Assembly (NCBI GenBank): GCA_013146195.2
Contig: CM028383.1
Coordinates: 20,917,642 to 20,981,641, forward strand
DNA from: Codonopsis lanceolata
Taxonomy: Eukaryota > Streptophyta > Magnoliopsida > Asterales > Campanulaceae
Reading direction: 5' to 3'
Length of the DNA: 64,000 nucleotides
In this document: positions 20,691 to 30,948 of the stretch, in pieces
Numbering within the stretch: the stretch's first letter is position 1
How the letters are laid out: the number at the start of each line of letters is the position of its first letter
Translations under genes and position numbers: made by a program
The notes under the pieces: model-generated
The model's database searches: none
What the model was told of the DNA's origin: nothing
Seen by the model: only the letters and a program-made list of their open reading frames with translations

Positions 20691-22311
20691 TCTAATTCCA
20701 AGGCAAATCCTTACTATCGCTATTCCGGGACTCCAATTGAAGTCCAATTCATAGCATAATGAAGGTAACACTTACAAACTTCCAAAACGTCATATAGTCA
20801 AGGTTTCGTAATCGAGACCCGACAAATACCAAAGGTAGTTCGATTTCATACTAAGGTCGAATAAATCATGTTACACTACTAAGTGACTCTAACGAGTCAA
20901 AACGCAATATTAACAACTTAGGTCAAAATCCCGATTTCGGTAATTATTCAAAGTTTGGGTTAGTAAACCAATTAGACAATCATTTAGTCTAAACATCTAA
21001 TACAAGCCCAATTAACCCATTTATATCAAACCTTAGGTTCACATATCGATTTCAATAAAAACCCCAACACATAGAGTTGAAAATAACATCTATTCCATAG
21101 ATTCCTCGTCTATAACACACTGACATGTTTAATAGCTAGTTAAATCCAAGAAAAAAAGGGGTAGTAGCTTACCTAGCTCGAGAAAAAATCAAAGGAAACA
21201 AGAAGTAAACCAGTGTAGAAGAAGCTCCTCGACAAGAGGAATGCGTTGGCGGAGTCGGATTGTCGATTGAATGATCGGAGCTCCGGCAATTAGTAAACAC
21301 CTACTAAACTCACCTTCATCTCCCACACTTCTCTCTCTATATTCCTCCACTGGTTGTGTACACAAATGAGGGTAGGGGAGGGAGCTTAAGGTGTAATGTA
21401 GGGGCTAAAAGACTCATCTATCCTCATAAGGGCCAAAGAAGTGGTTAATTTTGGGGGTAGGATAGTAATTTCCCGTCTAAAATTATAATTAAAATAAATC
21501 TGTCAAAGCAGAAAATAGGGAAGGTGGTCTCCTAACCCTTTGACTAGGCGAGCGCCTAGTCACGACTTCAGGAATGCCAAGTTCTGGAAAATGGGCGGTT
21601 GCCTAGTCCCTCTGTTAGGCGAGCGCCTTGTCTGGAGTGAAGAAAAAGGCTTGAAATCAAGTCCCAAGGGTCCCCAACTCAACCCCAATCAATCTAGGAT
21701 GATTCTACACTAAAAAAAATTCTGGAACGGGTCATAACGATGTTCGGAAACAACACGAACGAAAGTCTAGATCTTGGAATAACTTTCCAACGATTGAACC
21801 GATAATTGAACAAGTAACAAGACATGATTATAATCATGTAAATGGTCTAGGGTATGGACTAGAGCACATCTACGAAGTCAAACAACAAGTCTAGAGTATC
21901 AAAACTCCGATAGACACGATGTACGCAAGGTTCAGTTTTACGCAACGAGATAAAGACGAATACGATGCTAAAAGCATCTAAAGCACAATTAGACTTAGGA
22001 AATCTATCCCCCAAGAAGTCTAACTCTATAAAAATCACTCAAGACAATCAAGTAATGACCTAGGGTATAACCAAGGTCATGGAAAAGAACTATGCCAGTA
22101 AACTCTCAACCGAGTCGGGTTCCGACTATCGTCGAGTTACGACTTATTTCTATAACAAGTAAGTAGCTATGGAACATATAGAACTAAGGTATTGGCATCT
22201 ACAAAGCCTACCTACACATACCAAGGCTCTCACAACAAGCCAAACAATAATGTTATGGCCATTTGGCACTCAAAACAATGAAGTCAAACACACGAAGGTT
22301 CGGGGTTGTAC
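20691..22311 (-). repeat. Right part of the older Ty3-type LTR interrupted by the Tekay element
   Basis: Continuation of the sequence at 1-842. On the minus strand it begins near 22311 with TGTACAACCCCGAACCTT, a plausible LTR start, and has GC-rich stretches with the palindromic word GGCGAGCGCC. No coding region. The orientation and family are inferred from these features only. Confidence 0.4.
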
Positions 22312-23037
22312 AAACTGAACAATGATATCTGTTATGATGGCAGTGTTCTTGGTACCAAAATATCTTTCTTTCTGTCTTTGTTTTGTTCACTCTTTTGTGT
22401 GTGCTATCTTTATGTCTCTGTATTCATCCTTGATCTTGTGGGAAGTTCTTTATATAGGCCTTATGATCACAATTATTCTCGTTGCATTCTAGTAGTTGGA
22501 TAACGACTAAATGAATACAGCTTGCGTTATCAGTCCCAGTTGTATCCTACAACTTGCAGTCAACTTGTAGTAATATTTCTTTAGGGTTTTCAACACAAAT
22601 CATGTGTGTCAATGTTGGTAAGTACGTGGCGTGCATCTGGGTTGATCTTTTAGCTAATTCATAGTTGTTTCAAACAGATATGTTTTGATCAGCAAGCTTG
22701 GCTATTTGATTTCTTTATTGTAGTTTCTTTAGGTCTTCAAACTATTTCTTTTTGAGAATAAGTCTTGTTAAAATTATTTAAGCCTCAATATGTACATGAT
22801 TTTTCTTGACCCTAAACACAACACACTAAATCCCTAAATGTAACACCATTTAATAGAATAAATTACTACACTACCCTGCCTCCAATTAAAACAACAACTC
22901 CCCCCATTTTGAACCATTGCTCCCAAAACCCTTTTTTCTCTCTACAACTACATCTCTCTCAACGTTTTTATTCTCTCTCACTTTCACTCCCTTCATTGTT
23001 TTCAATAGATTATAATCTCAATGAAGAAGTGGATTCC
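22312..23037. other. No recognisable feature
   Basis: AT-rich sequence with short frames only. A T-rich segment at 22340-22450 and a TCTC-rich segment at 22940-22985 are visible. Confidence 0.5.
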
Positions 23038-23046
23038 TAAATTTTA

Positions 23047-24473
23047 GGCTTTAATATGAAACCCCCCTGATGTATCCACCCATTCTCATAGTCCCCCAAC
23101 CTACGTAGTGTGCGTATGTGGTACCTAATGTTGCCATTTGTCCCATAATGACCCCTCCCGTTAGTGGCCATTATGAAATTTACGTTAAGTGGCATGTGAG
23201 TGTCACATGCGGGGGAATTTTTGTCATTTCCACTATGGTTTCAGTTCAAAATTCTCTATATGTCGTCTTCCATTTCATACACACCCAAAATCTTCCATTT
23301 CCCCAAGATTCTCAGGCATGGCTCTTGTTTCTCCTTCTCTCTCTCTCTTTACCGTCTTACTAGATAAATCATCAATACCTTACCCATAGGCACACTTCGT
23401 CATGTAATTCAAACAAACCCACTAGCAAAATGCAGTAATTCTCATGATTTAGATGATAATACATGAAACAATATTATTCATAAAAGACCCATTTGTTGAT
23501 TAGCAATTCTGGTGTTGTGACACAACACAATTTACCAAAATAGATGAGAAAAAGAAAAACCAATGTTGCCAATCAGATCTAATGTACAAAACAACAGAAA
23601 ACCCAAATGGGGTAGTAAAGAAATTCAACAAAATTTATCAAAAATAGAGGAGATGGTCTTTGTGTCGAACATAACTGCCTCACCGTTGCCGCCCAAATCC
23701 GAATAGTCTCTTACCCATTCGACAAAGGTGGGGTCGAATTGTTGTATTAGATTCGCTTGTTGAGCACAAACGAGCATGCCTGGGTGGGATTTTTCTCCCG
23801 ATTACCATTCAGAAGTCGATTCTACCGAATGGAGGAAGACTACGTTTGAGAGATATTTGGAATTGGCGGAATTGAATTTTAGAGCAATTGGAGGGAAAGT
23901 GTGAAAATGAGGAAGGGGATGGAGCCCTAGGTGCAGTTAATTAAGGTTCCAGTGTTTGGGATGACTTTTGGTGAGGTGGTAAAAGCCACGGTGGTGGTTA
24001 TTTTGCCAGTGTGTAAAGCAGAGGAGAGAGGCGGCAATGGTGGATGTTCATTGGGAGTGCGCAACAAAAGGGGAATTCAGTGGGGTCGAGACTAAGAAGG
24101 GGTGGAGGAGTTGGGTTGTGTTTCCGACATGGGCACTGGTGGCCGGGAGTGGTGGTGGCAGTTGATGACGCAAGGGCATTGCCATGGAAGGTGAACAGGT
24201 CGCCGCCCCACCCATGTCAAAATGCTGGAGAAATGACAAAAATGAAGAAGGGTTGATGGTGGTCTCTGTGTTCAATGAAGAAGGGTTGAAATGACAAAAA
24301 GGCCCCTGCAAGTGATGTTCACATGCCGCTTAACGTGAATTTCATAACGGCCACTAACGGGAGGGGTCATTATTGGACAAATGGCAACATTAGGTACCAC
24401 ATAGGCACACTTCGTAGGTTGGGGGACTATAGGATTGGGTGAATACATCAAGGGGGTTTTTCATATTAAAGCC
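23047..24473. mobile_element. Non-autonomous Mutator-like element (long TIRs)
   Basis: The ends are inverted repeats of about 190 bases starting GGCTTTAATATGAAA, at 23047-23237 and 24290-24473, with a handful of mismatches. The flanking 9-bp word TAAATTTTA is duplicated exactly at 23038-23046 and 24474-24482. Long TIRs with a 9-bp target duplication define Mutator-like elements. The 1-kb interior has no MuDR transposase. It includes a moderately GC-rich stretch (23660-24290) with no frame I recognise, so it could be a small Pack-MULE. Confidence 0.9.
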
Positions 24474-24482
24474 TAAATTTTA

Positions 24483-25420
24483 TATAATTTTCAAATTTAT
24501 TGATTTTTTTATTATTTTTGTTGGTGCGTCTAAAATGTTCGCTAATCACCAATGTTGGGACAACAAAACTGGGATCGACCTACACAGGTCGTGATGGCAG
24601 TGCCACTCGTGAGGATTATGAAGCAATGCCCTCGAAAGGAAAACAATTTTCAGCCCCATGAAATAGACATTTATGAAGAAAAAAATGATCGTTAAAACTG
24701 AAATTCATTGTACTTTATTATTATTATCTATATTATTACTTATTCAAATTATACTAGAAATTAAGACAACATTCAAAAAAAACAAAAAAGCCGCAAAGCG
24801 GAAGCAGTTTATTTATAAAACAGTCGCTAGACAATGGCAGTTTTTTTTCATAGAAGAGTCGGAAGCCTAATCTGAAAATTTGGAGAAAAAGTTGCTAGAG
24901 CCACCCAGGTGTGTGGGAAAAGGTCGCTAGGACTTAACGACTTTCACCAAAAGGAGTCGCCAAAACCCGATGGCTCTTTTTTAAAAATCACCTGCCTGGG
25001 TTTGTTTAGGAGAGAGAAACCAGGAAATCTAAAAAAAAAATAGAGAGGGCTAAGGTTTGGGAGAAATGAAAAAAAGTAGGTAGGTATTTTGCTTTAATTT
25101 GAGGGAGGGTGTTGGGTGTATATAAATGATACTTTAGGATGGTAATGGGTTTAAATGGGATGGATGATAGTTAGGTAATTTCCCTTTTGTCTTTTGTCCT
25201 AAAAATACTGGCATGTAATTGTTCACAAGCCATGTTTTACACAAAATATGTTGAACTTAATGATGAAATATCCTCCTAAATATTAGGACAAAATTCGGGT
25301 TGGTCCACTTTTTGAAGTTTGTAATCGCTACAGTGTCTTAATTTTTTTTTAACTGGAAAAAGTCACTTTTGGAGGTGAAAAGACAATGATACTCTTAACG
25401 AGCCAGAGGCATGTAATATA
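24483..25420. other. Unassigned repeat-like DNA
   Basis: No coding signal. The word GTCGCTAG or close variants recur between 24820 and 24970 beside AACGACTTT, resembling subterminal motifs of DNA transposons, but I cannot find element ends. Confidence 0.35.
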
Positions 25421-25424
25421 TGAC

Positions 25425-25985
25425 TAGCCGCGGGCATCGTGATTCATAGTTTTATATATCGCAATACAAACTATAAATTTTATGTATTTTTATGTTAAAA
25501 TTTTCTATTGTTATATATCGGGGTGCACATATTTTCGCATCTCGCAACTGTGCATCGCAGTTTGTCAATCATGCGCTGATATTTCTTAATGTATTTCCTT
25601 ACATGTGCATCAATTTTAAATGATGTAGAGATTTATAATTGTTTAGAATTGATGCACAACATAGCAATTTTACATTCCAAAACTCTTTTTATATATCACG
25701 GTGAATATTTTTAAAAAATAATTTTATGACTTTAAAATGTATATTTTTTTAAGAACCGCAATGCTCAAACAGTCTAAATCATTGCATTGCGATGCCTAGA
25801 GATAAATGTTCTTTTGTCATGAAGAATTGATTTTGATTTGATAAAATGATGATGCATCGCGATTCGAATGAGTTGAACTGTTATTACATACTAAGGCATC
25901 CGGATTTAAAGTAGATGCACCGCGATTAAAATTTAGTACATTGCGGTGCAAAATTGATACATCGGTTTTGTGACAATCTGTTGAA
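25425..25985. repeat. Cluster of ATCGCGAT / TGCATCGCG-like motifs
   Basis: At least ten scattered degenerate copies of a core such as GCATCGCGATT, CATTGCGATGC and ATTGCGGTGCA in both orientations within 560 AT-rich bases. The clustering resembles subterminal transposase-binding arrays. It directly follows the stop of the minus-strand frame at 26042-26311. Confidence 0.5.
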
Positions 25986-26041
25986 TCTTTAACGTTATCA
26001 GAAACATAATCCTCAAGTAAACCAACTGTTCAATCCAAAGA

Positions 26042-26311
26042 TTAATCATTTTTATTTTCAAGAACGCTACTACTTGACAAAACTCTGGCCAACAACATCA
26101 TGTTTACGCAATCCTTATCATTCGCTAAACAACAATTCAAGTGAGATCCAACAGAATATTTCATATATAAATTTGGAAATTCAACATTAGAATATTTACA
26201 TTTTATCAATTGAATAACATTACCAATACCAAAAATTTCAGGAAGTTTAGAAACAATCATATCTCTTCGAAATTTAACCAATAGCATAATAGGTTTTTCC
26301 ATTGATAACAT
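26042..26311 (-). pseudogene. Possible MuDR-type transposase N-terminal fragment
   Basis: An 89-codon frame containing LPEIFGIGNVIQLIKCKYSN, then LYMKYSVGSHLNCCLANDKD and MMLLARVL. The pattern of a short globular domain ending in xxLxNDxDVxxM recalls the PB1-like N-terminal domain of plant MuDR transposases. No MULE catalytic core or SWIM zinc finger follows. The call is tentative; the alternative is a chance frame. Confidence 0.33.
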
Positions 26312-27385
26312 CGTTTTGGAAAGAAGGGAGAGAATTGAATAGAACTAGTTATTTAGCCCGCGTTCCGCACGAGTACAGTGTGAGATATATCTTCTTCTTT
26401 TTTTGTAATAATAATATAATTTTTGGATATTATAACTAGATTGTTAAACTCATTCATGGTTAGAATATTTTTTTATATTGTTACTAATATTAAATATTTT
26501 TTTACCTAAATACCTTTAAAATTAACATAAGTTTCTAACTAACGTGAGATACATATTTTCTGTTGTAATAATAGTAAAAATCTTTGATCTAAAGACTTTT
26601 AAAACTAGCATCCAACTTGATAATAATAGTAGAAATCTTTTTGTTAAAAACTTTTTAAATCATTATTCATCTTTAAATAATGTGGGGTACTTAGTAGTAA
26701 TGAAAGTTTAAATCTTTTATCAAAAAGACTTTAAAACCAATATCACTTTCAAGCCATGTGGTATACATATTTTCTATTAGTAATAATAGTAGTCTTTTAT
26801 CTAAAAACTTTTTTAACCAACATCTATTTCTACACAATGTGTGGTACATATTTTCTATTGGAAATAACATAAATGTATTTATCTAATGACTTTTATAACC
26901 AATACTCATTTCTAAATATTTTTTATTTTATTTTTTCTAAATAATGTGAGATACATCTCTTTATAACTAATGTGAGATATATCATCTAAAAACTTTTTAA
27001 ACAAATATCACTTTTCTAACCAATGTGAAATACTTATCTTCTATTGGTAATAATTGTAGACTTTTAAAATCAACATCACTCTCTAACCAATGTATGATAC
27101 ATTTTCTCATTTGGTAATAATAGTAGAAGTCTTTTATCTTAAAAATTGTATAACCAACATCTCTTTTTAAAGAATGTGAGATACATCTCTTCATATTGAT
27201 GATAAAAGTAGAAATTTTTTATCTAAAGACGTTTAAAACCAACATAACTTTTTAACCAATGTAGAATATCTATTCTATTAGTAATGATAGTAAAAATTAT
27301 TTATCTAAAATTAAAATCAACTTCACTTTCTAACCAATTTGAGATATACATTTTCTATTGGTAATCGTGGTAAAAGTCTTATATC

Positions 27386-28209
27386 CACTGTTCTAAAACT
27401 CCCCGCTTAGGCGCTAGGCGCATCTCTACCGCCGCGAGTTTCTTAGTCGCCGCCTAATCGATCAAGTCGGTGTCTACGCCAAACCCCGCCGACCTAAATT
27501 TATTTTTGTAGCTTTGATTTTGTGGCGTGCGGTGACCGGAAAAGGAATGGGTGCGAACTGGAGAAGGAAGGGCGAATGGTGACGAAGAGAGGGAGGTAGA
27601 AAGAAAATGAGTTTGATTTTGTGGATATTCAGTGGACTAAGAGAAGGGATAGATTAAAGGGTTAGATCTAGGAGGAAAGAGATTAGAGGGTGAAAAAATT
27701 AGGAGAATTGGTTTGCAAAGAGAGAGAGAGAGAAGAAAAAAAAAAGAAATGAAGAAAAAAGGGTTGCCGGTGTGCCAGATAGAGAGAAGAAATAAGAAGA
27801 AAAAAAGATAAAGTAGAAGGGGGCTGTCTCGGGATTCAGAATTTAGAATGCGGAGGGACTAGGGAGGATAGGTTAGACCGTGGGTTGTAGGAGCAGTAGG
27901 TAGGTAGAGTAATTTTTTTTTGTTCTAAACTTGACTAGTTTATTGCTTTGGGGTTGTTGGGAATCGAGATTAGTGGTAGGTTTGTATATTTTTGTTCATT
28001 TTACAAATATAGATAAGTGTTTGATAAAATGACAAATATAAAACAAAATTAAATTTGTAGACAATGTGTTTGATCTTTGATGTAAATTATCAAAAAAATA
28101 TGTGGTAATTATGTTTTAATTCTAGGCACCGATTATGCCCCCGACTTATCCCCTAGGCACTAGGCGCTAGTATGCCGCCTAACGGCCGCCTAACGATTTT
28201 TAGAACTTG
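27386..28209. mobile_element. Non-autonomous hAT element with CGCCTAGGCG palindromes
   Basis: An 824-base GC-richer island in the AT-rich array. The 8-bp target duplication CTTATATC lies at 27378-27385 and 28210-28217. The ends are inverted: CACTGTTCTAAAA at the left and TTTTTAGAACTTG at the right. GGCGCTAGGCGC-type palindromes lie within 60 bases of both ends. The interior is GA-rich, without a transposase frame. An 8-bp duplication with short TIRs fits hAT. Confidence 0.87.
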
Positions 28210-28948
28210 CTTATATCTAAGGATTTTGAAAACCGACATCACCCTCTAACTAATATATGATACCTCTATTCTATTAATAATAATAGTATTTTTAAAACCA
28301 ACATTAATTTCTAACCAATTTGAAATGCATCTCTTCTATTGGTAATAATAGTAGAATGTTTTGTAACCAATGTGAGATACATGCATCTATTATATTTGTA
28401 ATAAAAAGTCTTTAATCTAAAGACTTTTTAAACCAACATTTCTTTTTAAATAATGTGAGATACATATCTTTTATTAATAATTAGAGTAGAAGTCTTTAAT
28501 ATAAGACTTTTAAAACTAACATCTCTTTCTAAACAATGTAAGATATATCTCTTCTATGATGATAAAAGTAGAAGTCTTTTATCAAAATACTTTCAAAACT
28601 AACCTCAATTTATAACCAATGTAAAATACATCTTTTCTATTGGTAATATTTGTGGAGATGTATTTCATATTAGTTATAAATTGATTTTGGTTTTAAAAGT
28701 CATTAGAATATTAAAAATATAACATTTTATTATCAATAGAATAATTATATCCTATATTGGTTTTAAAGTAATGTTGGTTGTAATTTTTTATATATATTAA
28801 ACTTCTACTATTAACGATAGAAGAAATCAATAGTATAGATTAATATCTCATTATTATATTAATTATTAATACCTATTATTAATAAGTAATTGTTGAGAAA
28901 CAAAGAGTTACACATGAATGTTTGAGAATAATAATAGTATTATTGTTC

Positions 28949-28949
<1 letters not shown>

Positions 28950-29043
<94 letters not shown>

Positions 29044-29096
29044 GTAATAGTAATAGTAATAGTAATAGTAATAGTAATAGTAATAGTAATAGTAAT
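28950..29096 (+). repeat. (AAT)n followed by (AATAGT)n microsatellite
   Basis: About 90 bases of pure AAT repeats, then some nine copies of AATAGT. Long frames encoding poly-isoleucine/valine arise here on both strands and are not genes. Confidence 0.97.
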
Positions 29097-29499
29097 ATTG
29101 TACAATTCTTATCATCATTGTGATAAATGAAAAAAATAAATCGTCAAAATGAAAGCTTTTAACATAATTGCGTTAGTAGACACCTTAAATTTGGACTTTA
29201 TGGTATTAATTTTTTTTCATTTTGAGAATTTTAAAATCATTATTCATTTTCTAAAAATGTGAGATTTTTTTTTCTATTTCTATTTGTAATAAAAGTTCAA
29301 AACTTTTATCTAAAGACTTTCAAAACAAACATTTCTTTGTAACCATGTGGTAAACATCTTTTCTATAACACTAATTTCTAACAAATGTGGTATATATATC
29401 CTTCTATAATAATAATAAGAGTCTTTTATATAAAAAAACTTTTAAAATCAATATCTCTTTCCAAACAATGTAAGATATATCTCTTCTATTAGTTATAAC

Positions 29500-29500
<1 letters not shown>

Positions 29501-29546
<46 letters not shown>
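29501..29546 (+). repeat. (TAA)n microsatellite
   Basis: About 15 TAA repeats inside the tandem array. Confidence 0.95.
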
Positions 29547-29547
<1 letters not shown>

Positions 29548-29827
29548 GTAGTTTTTTATCTAAAAAGTTTTGAAATCAACATCTATTTCTAAACAATGTG
29601 CGATGCATTTCCTCTATTGATAATAATATAAAATTCTTTTATCTAAAGACTTTTATAATCAATATCTCTTTCTAAATAATGTGAGATACATATCTTTGTA
29701 ACCAATGAGAGATATATTATCTAAAAACATTTTAAACCAATATCACATTTCTAACCAATGTGAAATATATTTTTTCTATTGGTAATAAGTCTTTTATAAA
29801 AAGACTTTTAATATCTATATCACTCTC

Positions 29828-30888
29828 TGTTGAATCTTGAAATTAAAAAGATTTTCTTAAAAAACATTCCACTTGATTGTCAGCCAAGAAATTGTTATCA
29901 TATTTGGTCAGCCGCACATCATTTTTGTCAGCCAATTATAATAGATGATCTCTACGTACTCAATACATGAGTTTATCTTTCCTTATTTGTTTAATCATAC
30001 ACTTGTACTAACTCTTTCCCACTTTGTGTTTTTGGTAGATGTCCTGCCATATAATATCTCACAAGATCCTTTGAGATCTTGCCGCCATATAACACATTTT
30101 CAAATTCAAATGTGTTCCTAACGGGTTGCTTGCAAAGACTATCTATAAATACCCATTGGAAGCATTGGTGAAGACACGAATCTTAACAGTTTTTGAAGTC
30201 AAGAAACTTTCTACTCACAATCTCTCAGACGTCGTCCTCACGAAAAACTTTAACTAGATACTTCTCATTGAAAACTTCTCTCTAGTTATTGTTTAGGAAA
30301 AACACTGAGTATTTCATTTCAAATTATTTAGAACTCAGTCAGTTTGTCTCACGAGTTTGATTGTTCCTCAATCATTCTCTCAAACACCGGTCTTTTGTTG
30401 TACACTGATCCATTAGAGATCAATTAGATTTTTAATAAAATTAGTGCACTTCAAAAATCCAAGTCTGACCAACTTGGTAATGGACGTAGCAGTTTATCTG
30501 TGAACCACTTCAACTGTATTGTCAGCCATTTCTTATATTCTTGCTAACTGACTTAACACTTAAGAAGTTATCAAACTGATTAAGTGTCAGCCAGTTAACA
30601 ACAATTGTTTGTTTACTTGTTCAGTTAACTTGTGTTCGAGTTTCTTCTCTATATTCAGTGATCAAACATTAAAACAAATTTCTTTTGAAAACTGTTGTGT
30701 CAGTCAGCTGACCAACTTTCTTCAGCTTAAGGAATTTCAAAAGTGTCAACCAACTGACCAATTCTTCAGTTGACTGACAAGATCAAGTTTTTCCGCTGCC
30801 AATATTTTAAGATTTTCAAATTAATCCTCAAAGTTTTTAAAGGCTATTCACCCCCCTCTAGCCTTAAGCTTTGCTATCCGGACTTACA
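29828..30888 (+). repeat. 5' LTR of a Ty1/copia element
   Basis: Begins TGTTGAATCTTG at the edge of the tandem array and ends CTTACA just before a primer-site-like sequence, 1,061 bases. The TG...CA ends and the following primer site support it. No second LTR is in the window, so the right end lies in or beyond the assembly gap. Confidence 0.72.
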
Positions 30889-30890
30889 AT

Positions 30891-30907
30891 TGGTATCGAG
30901 TGCTTTT
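30891..30907 (+). other. Primer binding site of the copia element
   Basis: TGGTATCGAGTGCTTTT, close to the initiator-methionine tRNA complement, lies two bases after the LTR end. Confidence 0.75.
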
Positions 30908-30948
30908 GAAAAATTATTTTCCAAGCCTAACAGCTTGAAAGCTCGATC

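Larger units (their letters stand above)
26440..29827. repeat. AT-rich tandem array of about 80-bp degenerate units
   Basis: A unit resembling AACCAATGTGAGATACATCT, then TCTATTGGTAATAATAGTAG, then AAGTCTTTTATCTAAAGACT and TTTAAAACCAACATC recurs every 70-105 bases, for example with its GATACAT part near 26546, 26762, 26844, 26949, 27095, 27180, 28376, 28459 and 28625. Units are diverged. Near 28665 the orientation flips, giving a hairpin (28600-28700), and it returns to the first orientation after 29240. The array is interrupted by an hAT element and AAT microsatellites and ends at the copia LTR. It resembles minisatellite-like DNA. Confidence 0.8.

Noticed and set aside
20880..20900. Shared GACTC(N)GAGTC block as a CACTA or MITE end
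   Set aside because: It occurs inside LTR-like sequence in both halves of the interrupted repeat and in the Tekay LTR; no target duplication accompanies it.
28908..29130. Open frames of about 65-70 codons on both strands coding poly-isoleucine/valine
   Set aside because: Produced by the AAT and AATAGT microsatellite; no gene context.
26440..29827. CRISPR-like spaced repeats
   Set aside because: Units are diverged, with no constant repeat and variable unique spacers. This is eukaryotic AT-rich tandem DNA.
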